Below, piece by piece: positions 27,662-35,387 of a stretch of 64,000 nt of DNA. A model generated the notes under the pieces. That model ran no database searches, was not told where the DNA came from, and saw only the letters and a program-made list of their open reading frames with translations. The DNA is from Rubrivirga sp. SAORIC476. Its GTDB lineage: Bacteria > Bacteroidota > Rhodothermia > Rhodothermales > Rubricoccaceae. Both the position numbers and the translations under genes were made by a program. The stretch's first letter is position 1. The number at the start of each line of letters is the position of its first letter. The stretch lies in the NCBI RefSeq assembly GCF_002283555.1, contig NZ_MVOI01000003.1, forward strand, positions 642,536-706,535. Reading direction: 5' to 3'.

Positions 27662-27745
27662 GGTGGGAGCCAGGGAGGGTCAGAGGAGAGCGCTATCCTA
27701 CGCCACCTCCCGCAAAAGGATGCCGCTCCCGCCTCAATCCCCGTG

Positions 27746-28138
27746 ATGGACCCGTTTCCCTCCCTCGACGCCGTCCACGTGGTCGGCGACCGTGTGCTGA
27801 TCCGACCGAGCGACGACGCCGAGCGGTCGTCGGGGGGTCTCTACCTGCCCGCGAGCGTCCGCTCGAAGGAGACCGTGCGGACGGGCCGGGTGGTGCGCGT
27901 CGGGCCAGGCCACGCGGTGCCCAACCCGGACTACTCGGCCTCGGAGCCGTGGACGAGCGACGGCGAACCGGTCCGCTACCTGCCGCTCCAGGCGCGCGTG
28001 GGCGATCTGGCCCTGTTCCTGCGCGAGAAGGCCGTCGAGGTGGAGTACGACGACGCGAGCTACCTGATCGTGCCACACGGCGCGCTGCTGGCGCTCGTCC
28101 GGCCCCAGCACCCGGAAGACGCGGGGTACGAACCGTAG
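27746..28138 (+). CDS. GroES-like (Cpn10 fold) protein, standalone
   Basis: 130 residues; true GroES has about 95. It shows GDRVLIRPSDDAERSSGGLYLP and a C-terminal VGDLALFLREKAVEVEYDDASYLIV, which fit the Cpn10 barrel including the mobile-loop region. An insert of about 25 residues (PNPDYSASEPWTSDGEPVRY) interrupts it. No groEL gene lies beside it. It is probably a paralogue of the co-chaperone, a known type in this phylum, and could cap GroEL or act alone. Start ATG 27746; it is divergent from lemA with only 84 bases between. Confidence 0.85.
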   Translation: MDPFPSLDAVHVVGDRVLIRPSDDAERSSGGLYLPASVRSKETVRTGRVVRVGPGHAVPNPDYSASEPWTSDGEPVRYLPLQARVGDLALFLREKAVEVEYDDASYLIVPHGALLALVRPQHPEDAGYEP

Positions 28139-28145
28139 GTCTCCC

Positions 28146-28166
28146 CGCCTCGGTACCGAGACGCGG
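28146..28166. repeat. Inverted repeat, CCTCGG family
   Basis: CTCGGTACCGAG is a perfect 12-base palindrome inside a longer imperfect one, beginning eight bases after the GroES-like stop codon. Confidence 0.45.
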
Positions 28167-28241
28167 ACCGGGCGCAGCGCGTGGCGCGTGGAGATCTTTG
28201 CGTCTGCCCTCGCGCCCCTCCCCCGCTCTCTCCCCCATCCC

Positions 28242-28745
28242 ATGCCCCTCGACGCCTCCGACTATTCCGCCCTCGAAGGCGGGCTCGTCCGCATGCTGGA
28301 CCGGCTCCAGACCGAAGGCACCGCCACCAAGGACCGCGACGTCGACCAGTTCCTCCGCGACGACGCCAACGCGGTCCTGCTGGGGCTGCTCTACGATCAG
28401 CGCGTCCTCGCCGAGACGGCCTTCGCCGGGCCGTACAAGCTCCGCGAGCGCCTCGGCCACCTCGACATGGGCCGGATCGCGGACATGGACCGGGAGGCCT
28501 TCGCCGAGGTCTTCGCCACGACGCCCGCCGTCCACCGGTTCACCAACAAGATGGTCGACACGACGCGGGCCGTCGCCCGGAGGATCGCAGACGAGTACGA
28601 CGGCGACGCCGCCGGGCTCTGGGCCGACGGCAACTGCGCGACGGTCGAGAAGCGCGTCAAGGCCCTCCCGGGCTTCGGCCCGCAGAAGGCGGCGAAGCTG
28701 AAGTTTTGCCTCTACTACTTCGGCCACCGCGACCTGAGCGAGTGA
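28242..28745 (+). CDS. HhH-GPD superfamily base-excision repair-like protein
   Basis: 167 residues. MLDRLQTEGTATKDRDVDQF, LLGLLYDQRVLAETAFAGPY and the helix-hairpin-helix LPGFGPQKAAKLKFCLYYFG match an uncharacterised HhH-GPD family (TIGR03252 type). These relate to DNA glycosylases such as endonuclease III but lack an iron-sulfur Cys cluster. A cytoplasmic role in DNA repair is likely but the lesion is unknown. An in-frame ATG at 28188 exists; ATG 28242 (MPLDASDYSALEGGL) fits better. GATCTTTG at 28193-28200 could be its promoter -7 box. Confidence 0.85.
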   Translation: MPLDASDYSALEGGLVRMLDRLQTEGTATKDRDVDQFLRDDANAVLLGLLYDQRVLAETAFAGPYKLRERLGHLDMGRIADMDREAFAEVFATTPAVHRFTNKMVDTTRAVARRIADEYDGDAAGLWADGNCATVEKRVKALPGFGPQKAAKLKFCLYYFGHRDLSE

Positions 28746-28863
28746 GGCATCGGGGCGGAACTAACCCGCTGCCGGGGGACCGTCGGGATAGCCCGTGAAG
28801 CTGCGCGACGCGTGAACCCCGGAGCGGCCGGCGCGTTTTGAGGCGGCTCCCCACGACCCCACC

Positions 28864-29916
28864 ATGCCGCACCTCGATGTCCCCCCGTGGGCCTGGATCG
28901 CGTTCAACGCGTACGTCGTGGGGTTGCTGCTGCTCGACCTGTACGGGTTCAACAAGAAGGCCCACGAGATCCACTGGCGGGAGGCGGCGTGGCTGTCGGC
29001 CTTCTTCGTGGGTGCCTCGCTGGCCGTCAACGCGGTCGTCTGGGTGGCCTACGGGCACGCGGCGGGCGTCACGTTCCTGACCGCCTACCTCGTCGAGAAG
29101 TCGCTCTCGGTCGACAACCTGTTCGTGATCGCGGTGCTGTTCGGGTACTTCTCGGTCCCGCCGCGCTACCAGCACCGCGTGTTGTTCTGGGGCATCTTCG
29201 GCGCCATCGTGATGCGGGCCGTGATGATCCTCGTCGGCGTGGCGCTGGTGGACCGCTTCCACTGGGTGCTCTACATCTTCGGCGCCTTCCTCGTGCTGAC
29301 GGGCCTGAAGATGTTCCGGGACACCGACGAGGAGACTGACCTGACGGACAACCGGGTGCTCGGCCTGCTCCGGCGCGTCCTGCCCGTGACCAAGAACTAC
29401 CACGAGGAGCACTTCTTCGTCCGCAAGCTGGGGCGGACGCTGGTCACACCGCTGTTCCTCGTGCTCGTGATGATCGAACTGACCGACGTGGTGTTCGCGG
29501 TCGACTCGATCCCGGCCATCCTGGGGATCACGACGGACCCGTTCCTGGCCTACGCGTCCAACATTCTGGCGGTGGTGGGGCTCCGTGCGCTCTACTTCCT
29601 GCTGGCCGGCGTCATTGAGCGAATTCGGTACCTCCACATCGGTCTGGCGGCGGTGCTGGTGTTCATCGGCGGCAAGATGCTCGCCGAGCCGTTCCTGGAG
29701 CCGCGCGGGCTGGAGATCCCGACGTGGGTCTCGCTGCTCGTGGTGGTGTCGTGCATCACGGTCGCCGCCGCCGTCTCCTGGGCCGCCACCGTCCGCGAAC
29801 GCCGCGGCGAGGAAACGGGCGACGCCCGCCCGCTGCTCGGCTCCGACACGCTCCGGGGCGACGGCACCACCGACCCGCCGCCGGTCGTGTCTCGCGAGGA
29901 CGACCGGGACGCCTAG
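28864..29916 (+). CDS. TerC family integral membrane protein
   Basis: 350 residues with about nine membrane helices. Diagnostic motifs: FLTAYLVEKSLSVDNLFVIA and LVMIELTDVVFAVDSIPAIL, each with conserved Glu and Asp residues in the membrane. TerC/Alx proteins are linked to tellurite resistance and to manganese export that protects secreted proteins. The C-terminal 50 residues are hydrophilic. Single gene, divergent from nothing and ended by a CCTCGG palindrome. Confidence 0.93.
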   Translation: MPHLDVPPWAWIAFNAYVVGLLLLDLYGFNKKAHEIHWREAAWLSAFFVGASLAVNAVVWVAYGHAAGVTFLTAYLVEKSLSVDNLFVIAVLFGYFSVPPRYQHRVLFWGIFGAIVMRAVMILVGVALVDRFHWVLYIFGAFLVLTGLKMFRDTDEETDLTDNRVLGLLRRVLPVTKNYHEEHFFVRKLGRTLVTPLFLVLVMIELTDVVFAVDSIPAILGITTDPFLAYASNILAVVGLRALYFLLAGVIERIRYLHIGLAAVLVFIGGKMLAEPFLEPRGLEIPTWVSLLVVVSCITVAAAVSWAATVRERRGEETGDARPLLGSDTLRGDGTTDPPPVVSREDDRDA

Positions 29917-29925
29917 CCCCGTCCG

Positions 29926-29939
29926 CCTCGGCACCGAGG
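29926..29939. repeat. Short palindrome, CCTCGG family
   Basis: CCTCGG and CCGAGG flank CA, nine bases after the TerC stop codon and before the stop of the next, convergent gene. Confidence 0.45.
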
Positions 29940-29956
29940 ACGACCGGGTCGCGTGC

Positions 29957-30787
29957 TCAGCCCTCCGCGTCGATCACGAACACGTGCGAGAGGTGGTTCG
30001 GACGCGTCGAGATGTGGGCGCCCCCACTCGCCCGTCGGCCCGTCGGTAGCGTCGTCGAGACGGCCGTCCGCCCCGGCCTCGGGGAGGGCGCCGTGGTGAC
30101 GGTCCGCGTCTGACCGGGCGCGTTGGGATCGTAGACCGAGATCGTCGCCGCGAGCGGCCCTCGCCGCTCGATCCCGAAGCCCACCACCTGATGGAGCGCA
30201 AACGGGTCCGGCGAGTCGCCGACGAGGCCCAGCAGCACGGGTCGTCCAGCGCCGAGGCGGGCTTCGATCCGGTCCAACTCGGACGCGAGCGCATCGGCGA
30301 AGGGACTGTCGGGGTCGCGGGAGGCGAGGGCACGGAGCCACCACCCGGCGAACCGCGGCAGCGAGGCGCGGAGCGTCCGCTCCTGGCGCTTGCGGAGGAG
30401 GGCGCGCAACGGGCCGGGCTGAAGGTCAGCGGTCGGCGTGCCGCCGTCGCGCTGCGGCCAGCGCTCGATGGCGGCCAGTGCCATGCCCCCGCACAGGCCA
30501 AACGACGACCACCGCCGCGCCACCGACCGAACGATCCCATCGCCCAGCCCGAACCGCCCGAGCACGGCGCCGACGGCCACCCCCACCGCCCCGCCAACGG
30601 GTCCGCTGACGGCACCGCCTAGCCCGGCCCCGAGGGCGACGGGGACCGAGGTCGCGGCACGGAGACGCTTCGACAGGACGTCGAGGTCGGCGTCGGTCCA
30701 GGTGTACTGGTTGCGGAACGAAAACCCGTCTCGCGCGGGGTCGAAGGCCAGGACGACGCGGCGAGGAAACGAAACCGGTGAGGGCAT
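29957..30787 (-). CDS. Papain-like cysteine hydrolase candidate with Gly-zipper segment
   Basis: 276 residues, family not firmly recognised. Residues 52-75 form a Gly/Ala-rich hydrophobic segment (GAGLGGAVSGPVGGAVGVAV) like a glycine zipper. Then comes SSFGLCGGMALAAIERW with Cys99, later FALHQVVGFGIE with His199, and ISVYDPNAPG with Asp220. Cys, His and Asp/Asn in this order, with Gly-rich context around the Cys, fit a papain-like fold. This is inference from spacing. There is no signal peptide. The gene is divergent from the L,D-transpeptidase gene and has a terminator-like hairpin just before its start. Confidence 0.7.
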   Translation of the reverse strand: MPSPVSFPRRVVLAFDPARDGFSFRNQYTWTDADLDVLSKRLRAATSVPVALGAGLGGAVSGPVGGAVGVAVGAVLGRFGLGDGIVRSVARRWSSFGLCGGMALAAIERWPQRDGGTPTADLQPGPLRALLRKRQERTLRASLPRFAGWWLRALASRDPDSPFADALASELDRIEARLGAGRPVLLGLVGDSPDPFALHQVVGFGIERRGPLAATISVYDPNAPGQTRTVTTAPSPRPGRTAVSTTLPTGRRASGGAHISTRPNHLSHVFVIDAEG

Positions 30788-30809
30788 ACCTGAGCGAAGG
30801 GAGGGCACG

Positions 30810-30831
30810 AAAAAGGACCACGGAAGTCCTT
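30810..30831 (-). terminator. Terminator-like hairpin in the leader of the papain-like gene
   Basis: On the minus strand AAGGAC, a seven-base loop and GTCCTT are followed by TTTTT (plus-strand A run at 30810-30814). It lies 23 bases upstream of the start codon at 30787, and no gene upstream would need a terminator here. It could be an attenuator. Confidence 0.5.
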
Positions 30832-30938
30832 GTTCGGGAACGACCGCCCCCCGATCTTGCGGAGGCGATCTGGGAAAGAGACGGGGGAGAACGACGCCCC
30901 GCCCCCACAGGTCCGCCCGACACACACTCCCTGACCCC

Positions 30939-32732
30939 ATGAGCGAACGACCCTATCGTCGCCCGCTCGGCCTGGTGCTCTTCGCCGGGCTCGTGCTCGT
31001 CGCCGGAGGCGCCTCCGCGACCTACGTCCACCAGCGCAGCCAGCGCGTCACGCCTGCGACCGTCGCGCCTTTCGTCGCCGAGCGGCTCACGACCGACAGC
31101 CTCGCGCTGCACCCGGCCACGCACGCCCTCTACGACTCGCTCGGGCGCCGACCCGTCTGGTTCGCCCCGGCCGCCCGCGGGGCGGCCCTCGCCACCCTCC
31201 GCCGTGCCGACCGCGACGCGCTGCCGCTCGACTCGGCCCTGGCCGACCTCGGCGCGCTCGCCGACACCGCCGCGACCTCGGCGGGCCTCGCCCACCTCGA
31301 CGTGGCGCTGACGGACGCCCTGATGCGGTTCGGCGCCGCCCTCGCCTCGCCACGCGTCGACGCGCGGGCGCTCTACGGCATCAACTGGACGCCCGCGCCC
31401 TCGGCGCCACCCGACCTGGCCGCGCCCCTCGCCACCGCGCTCGCGACCGCCGCCGACACGCCCGCCGCGCTCGATGCCTGGGCGGATGGGCTGCGTCCGC
31501 CGCACCCCGGCTACCGTCGTCTCCGCGCCGCGCTGGCCCGCGAGCTGGACCTCCGCGACCGCCCCGACCTCGCCCTCGACGCCGACCTCGCCCCCGGCGA
31601 CTCCGGCGCTGCCGTCGTGCGCCTCCGCGAGCGGCTCGCCCTGGAGCGAGAGGCTCCGGCGTCCGACATGCCGCGCGTCTTCGACGGCAGCCTCGCCGAC
31701 GCGCTTCGGAGGGTGCAGCGCGCCCGGGCCCTCTCCCCCACCGGCCGCCTCGACGCGCCGACGCGGACTGCGTTGAACGAGCGCCGCGCCGAGCTCATCC
31801 CGCTCCTCGCGCTCAACCTGGAGAAGTGGCGCTGGCTGCCGCGTGACCTCGGCGACCTCCATGTCTGGGTCAACGTGCCCCGCTTCGAGCTGGCCCTCCG
31901 CGAGCGCGCGGGCGACGACTGGTCCGACGCGGCGCGCTTCGTGACCGTCGTCGGCGCCCACGACTGGGAAACGCCGGCCTTCACCGACACGATGGAGACG
32001 ATCGTGTTCAACCCGACGTGGATCGTGCCCGCCTCCATCCAGCGCGAGTCCTACGGCGAGGTCCGCGGCTTCGTCGAGCGTCAGCCGGGGCCGGGCAATG
32101 CGATGGGGCGCGTCAAATTTCTCTTTCCCAACGACCACGCCGTCTACGTCCACGACACGCCCTCGAAGTGGGCCTTCGGCGTGGACGACCGGGCGCGCTC
32201 CCACGGCTGCGTCCGCGCCGGAAACCCGGAGGCGCTGGCCCGCGAGCTGCTGACGCGGACCAACGGCTGGACCGCCGAGCGCGTCCGCGCCATCTTCCAG
32301 GGTCCTTGGGGACCGACCCAGTCGGTCACCGTCGAGGCGACCGTCCCGGTCCACCTCGTCTACTTCACGGCCGAGGTCGACCCCGATGGCCGCCTTCGCG
32401 TCTACGACGACGTGTACCGCCGCGACGCCCGCCTCGCCGACGCCCTCGGCCTGGAGCGGCCTGACGCCCGCGGCCGGGTCCTCGCGACGCTCATCGCGGA
32501 CACCATCGGGGACGAACACGAGGTGGAGGAAGAGGAAGCAGGCCCCGACGAAGACGTCGCCGACGTGGAGGCGGAGACAGAGGCCCCCGCGCCGTCCCCG
32601 GCACCGCCGCCGGAGGCCCGCACGGCCGCACCGGACCGTCGCCTCGTCGGCCCATCGGATACGCTGGGAACCCGAGAGGGAGAGGTACTTTCGAGGTCCC
32701 CCGCGCCGTTGGCGCCCCGTCCCCGCTACTGA
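30939..32732 (+). CDS. L,D-transpeptidase, YcbB type (copy 1)
   Basis: 597 residues. An N-terminal signal anchor (LGLVLFAGLVLVAGG), a scaffold and peptidoglycan-binding-like region with LNLEKWRWLPRDLGDLHVWV, and the YkuD catalytic domain. The catalytic pair is His405 (VYVHDTPSKWAF) and Cys424 in SHGCVRAG. The enzyme should form 3-3 crosslinks in peptidoglycan or attach proteins to it in the periplasm. The C-terminal 80 residues are acidic then Pro-rich and probably disordered. ATG 30939 gives the membrane anchor. The next gene is a diverged copy five bases downstream. Confidence 0.93.
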   Translation: MSERPYRRPLGLVLFAGLVLVAGGASATYVHQRSQRVTPATVAPFVAERLTTDSLALHPATHALYDSLGRRPVWFAPAARGAALATLRRADRDALPLDSALADLGALADTAATSAGLAHLDVALTDALMRFGAALASPRVDARALYGINWTPAPSAPPDLAAPLATALATAADTPAALDAWADGLRPPHPGYRRLRAALARELDLRDRPDLALDADLAPGDSGAAVVRLRERLALEREAPASDMPRVFDGSLADALRRVQRARALSPTGRLDAPTRTALNERRAELIPLLALNLEKWRWLPRDLGDLHVWVNVPRFELALRERAGDDWSDAARFVTVVGAHDWETPAFTDTMETIVFNPTWIVPASIQRESYGEVRGFVERQPGPGNAMGRVKFLFPNDHAVYVHDTPSKWAFGVDDRARSHGCVRAGNPEALARELLTRTNGWTAERVRAIFQGPWGPTQSVTVEATVPVHLVYFTAEVDPDGRLRVYDDVYRRDARLADALGLERPDARGRVLATLIADTIGDEHEVEEEEAGPDEDVADVEAETEAPAPSPAPPPEARTAAPDRRLVGPSDTLGTREGEVLSRSPAPLAPRPRY

Positions 32733-32737
32733 GCCTC

Positions 32738-34465
32738 GTGCCCACCCCTCTGCTTCCCCTCGCCCTGGCCGCCCTGCTCGGCTGGGGCTTCCTCGGCGAC
32801 CTGTTCGGTCCGGAGACCGTCGCGCCGCCCGCGCCCGACGCCGTCGCCGAGGCCGTCGCCGCCCGTATCGACGGCGCGCGAAGCCTGCACCCGGCGACCG
32901 CCGATCTCTACGCCGAGCCCGGCCTCCGCTGGGCCGATGCCCGCGCCCGCGCCGCGCTCGTCCGCGTGCTGGACGCCGCCCCGTCCGACGGCGTCCGCGA
33001 CATCGAGGTCCACGCCGACGCGCTGCCTGCGCTCCGCCGGGCGCTGGCCGACGCCGAGCGCGAGTGGGCGGCCCTCGACGGCGAGGCCCGCGACACGCTC
33101 GCCGACCCGCGCCCGGCCCGCCTCGCCGCGCTCGACCTCGCCATCACCGACGGCCTGCTGCGCTTCGGCGACGCCCTTCGCGGGCGCCGCACCGACCCGA
33201 CGCAGCTCTACCGGCACTCCTGGTTTCCGACCGTTCGCGACTCGACGGGCGCCCAGTTCGCCGCTCTCGCCGAGGCCGTCCGCCGGTCCGACGTGCGGGG
33301 CGTGGACCGCGCCCTCGACGCGCTGCGCCCGCCGCATGACGGCTATGCGCGCCTCCGCGCCCGCCTTGCGGCCCTCCAGGGCGACCTCGCGCCCGTCCCC
33401 GAGGGCGCCGACCTGGCGCCCGGTCAGCGGTCGGTCCGCGTGCCCCACCTCCGCGACCGGCTGACGGCGTGGGGCTACCTCGCCGCCGACACGCTCGACG
33501 CGTGGAGTCGCCCCGACGCCTACGTCTTCGACGATTCGCTGGCCGCCGCGCTCGGCCGCTTCGAGGCCGCCGAGCGGCTCCCGGTCGACAGCGTGCTGGA
33601 CGCGACCGCGACCGAGGCGCTCAACGCCGACCTCGCGCCGCTGCGCCGCCAGATCGCCCTCAACCTGGAGCGGTGGCGCTGGCTGCCCGACGACCTCGGC
33701 GACCACTTCATCTGGGTCAACCTGCCCGCCTTCGAACTCCGCGTCCTCCAGCGCGACTCGACCGGCAGCCCGGACGAGCCGTACGCCGAGAAGCTGCGGA
33801 TGCCCGTCAACATCGGCAACGCGCAGACGGCCGGGTGGACGACGCCCGTGATCACGGATTCGGTCCACACCGTCGAGTTCCAGCCGGTGTGGTACGTGCC
33901 GCGCTCGCTGGCGGCGTCCAACGTGTTTCCGATGGCGGTCCGCGACAGCCTCGCGCTGTGGCGGCAGGGCTTCGAGGTGTACCAGAACGGCGCCGCGGTC
34001 GACTCGCGGCTGGTGCCGTGGGATTCGGTCTCGGTCGGCCAGTTCCGGTTCGTGCAGCGACCCGGCCCGGCCAACCCGCTCGGACGCGTCAAATTCCTGA
34101 TGCACAACCCGTACGCGATCCTCATCCACGACACCAACAAGCGCTACACGTTCGACGATGGGGCGGGCTCGTCCATGTCGAGCGGCTGCGTGCAGGCCGG
34201 CGCCCCGGACGTGCTGGCCGAGTACCTGCTGACGACGGTCAACGGCTGGGAGGAAGGGCAGGCCCGCGCGGCGTGGCAGCGCGGGCCGCGACGGGGCGTC
34301 CGGCTGGACCGCCCGTTCCTGTCGCAGTTCACCTACTTCACGACCTGGGCCGAGACCGACGGCTCGCTCCGGGTCTACAGCGACCCGTACAACTACGACG
34401 CTCGTCTGGCCGAGGCGCTCGGCCTCGGGGCGCCCCTGCCGACCACCGCGACCCCAGATGCCTGA
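32738..34465 (+). CDS. L,D-transpeptidase, YcbB type (copy 2) with SSGC motif
   Basis: 575 residues from GTG 32738. The overall design is as in copy 1: a short N-terminal hydrophobic anchor (LLPLALAALLGWGFLG), IALNLERWRWLPDDLGDHFI and a YkuD domain. His464 (ILIHDTNKRYTF) and Cys484 are kept, but the segment around the Cys reads SSGCVQ in place of SHGCVR, so the His and Arg near the nucleophile are changed. The catalytic His upstream remains, so it may well be active. It is likely co-transcribed with copy 1; a TACTTTCG box lies about 45 bases upstream within copy 1. Periplasmic. Confidence 0.92.
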   Translation: MPTPLLPLALAALLGWGFLGDLFGPETVAPPAPDAVAEAVAARIDGARSLHPATADLYAEPGLRWADARARAALVRVLDAAPSDGVRDIEVHADALPALRRALADAEREWAALDGEARDTLADPRPARLAALDLAITDGLLRFGDALRGRRTDPTQLYRHSWFPTVRDSTGAQFAALAEAVRRSDVRGVDRALDALRPPHDGYARLRARLAALQGDLAPVPEGADLAPGQRSVRVPHLRDRLTAWGYLAADTLDAWSRPDAYVFDDSLAAALGRFEAAERLPVDSVLDATATEALNADLAPLRRQIALNLERWRWLPDDLGDHFIWVNLPAFELRVLQRDSTGSPDEPYAEKLRMPVNIGNAQTAGWTTPVITDSVHTVEFQPVWYVPRSLAASNVFPMAVRDSLALWRQGFEVYQNGAAVDSRLVPWDSVSVGQFRFVQRPGPANPLGRVKFLMHNPYAILIHDTNKRYTFDDGAGSSMSSGCVQAGAPDVLAEYLLTTVNGWEEGQARAAWQRGPRRGVRLDRPFLSQFTYFTTWAETDGSLRVYSDPYNYDARLAEALGLGAPLPTTATPDA

Positions 34466-35156
34466 GCCCACCGCCCCGCGTCGGATCGACTGGGGCGTGT
34501 TGGGCGTCGAGGCGTTCGCCATCTTCCTGAGCGTCCTGCTCGGCTTCGGGGTCACGGAGTGGCGTGACGCGCGGGCCGAGGCGGGACGCCGCGCCGACCT
34601 GCTGGAGGCCTTTGCGCAGGAGATCGCCGCCAACCGCGACGGGCTGGTCGGCAAGGGGAGCTACCATCACTGGCTCGTCCGCGAGGTCGGTGCCGAGGCC
34701 GAGGCAGGGCGGGTCCGCGTGCTGTCGGACGTGTTCCAGATCGAGAACGTATCCGGCTTCAACCCGCTCTCGCTCTCGGGCACCGCCTGGCAGACGGCCA
34801 CGGCGACCGGCGACATCGCCCTGCTGGACTTCGACACCGCGAGCCTGCTCTGGCGGCTCTACGACGCCCAGCGGCAGATCGACGACGAGCAGGACCGGAT
34901 GCGCGCCATCGCGCTCGACCAGTTCAACAGCACGGACCCCGGGCAGGTCACCCGCTTCCTGACGCTGATGCGCGAGTTCACGAGCCTGGAGCGCGAGTTG
35001 CTCTTCCTGACCACCGAGGCCCTCCAGGGCATCGCAGACGACCGCGGGCTGGAGCCTCCACCGGCAATCCCGGCGGACGTCTTCGAGCGCGACCCGTTCG
35101 CAGCGACATCGTCCGGCTCCCCCTCGCCGGTTGCCCCACCGGACGATCGCGAGTAG
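34458..35156 (+). CDS. Membrane-anchored protein of unknown function (DUF6090-like)
   Basis: 232 residues. One helix near the N-terminus (LGVEAFAIFLSVLLGFGVTEW) followed by RDARAEAGRRADLLEAFAQE and a helical body with Asn-Pro-Leu-Ser-Leu-Ser-Gly-Thr-Ala-Trp. This resembles the DUF6090-type family common in marine Bacteroidota; I am not certain. It overlaps the L,D-transpeptidase gene by eight bases, so it is probably the third gene of that operon. Its own end may carry the promoter for the trp leader. Confidence 0.75.
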   Translation: MPEPTAPRRIDWGVLGVEAFAIFLSVLLGFGVTEWRDARAEAGRRADLLEAFAQEIAANRDGLVGKGSYHHWLVREVGAEAEAGRVRVLSDVFQIENVSGFNPLSLSGTAWQTATATGDIALLDFDTASLLWRLYDAQRQIDDEQDRMRAIALDQFNSTDPGQVTRFLTLMREFTSLERELLFLTTEALQGIADDRGLEPPPAIPADVFERDPFAATSSGSPSPVAPPDDRE

Positions 35157-35160
35157 CTTG
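35131..35160 (+). promoter_or_regulatory. Candidate promoter of the trp operon
   Basis: TTG at 35131-35133, a 20-base spacer and TAGCTTG at 35154-35160 resemble the Bacteroidota -33/-7 consensus (TTTG and TA-N2-TTTG). The -7 box overlaps the stop codon of the preceding gene and ends five bases before the leader-peptide ATG, so the transcript could start at or next to that ATG. Pattern match only. Confidence 0.5.
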
Positions 35161-35165
35161 GCCCC

Positions 35166-35243
35166 ATGACGCACCGCGCGCCCCATTCCGTCTGGCCCTG
35201 GTGGCACCCCCTGACCTCAGTGGGCAGACGGACTGTGGCCTGA
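35166..35243 (+). CDS. trpL: Tryptophan operon leader peptide
   Basis: 25 codons, ATG to TGA. Codons 10-13 are Trp-Pro-Trp-Trp (35193-35204), three tryptophans in four residues. A ribosome short of charged tRNA-Trp would stall there. The stop codon is 23 bases before the terminator arm at 35266. The short RNA around it can fold in exclusive ways described under the attenuator entry. There is no Shine-Dalgarno sequence. The peptide itself needs no function. The call rests on the Trp cluster, the place before trpE and the pairings. Confidence 0.85.
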   Translation: MTHRAPHSVWPWWHPLTSVGRRTVA

Positions 35244-35299
35244 CGCGAACGCGCATCCCTCCGCGAGCCCACTGTTCAGATCGAGCAGGGGGCTTTTTT
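35187..35299 (+). promoter_or_regulatory. trp attenuator: pause, antiterminator and terminator stems
   Basis: Region 1 TCCGTCTG (35187-35194) pairs perfectly with region 2 CAGACGGA (35225-35232). Region 2 CAGTGGGC (35218-35225) pairs perfectly with region 3 GCCCACTG (35267-35274). Region 3 also forms the terminator with region 4: AGCCC and CTGTTC (35266-35277) against GAGCAG and GGGCT (35283-35294), loop AGATC, then six T (35294-35299). Trp codons overlap region 1. A stalled ribosome would free 2:3 and let transcription go on; a ribosome at the stop codon would cover region 2 and let the terminator form. This is the classical E. coli-type logic. Confidence 0.82.
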
Positions 35300-35387
35300 G
35301 TTTTCGGTCGACGGCCTCGTTTTCATCCCCTCGCCCCCACCGCGCCCCGCTCGTACCGGAAACTGCCCTCCGCCCCCCGATGCTCCC

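Noticed and set aside
34181-34198. L,D-transpeptidase copy 2 as a dead enzyme because of SSGC
   Set aside because: The His upstream (His464) and Cys484, which form the catalytic pair in this family, are kept. I believe SSGC also occurs in some YcbB proteins, so inactivity cannot be claimed.
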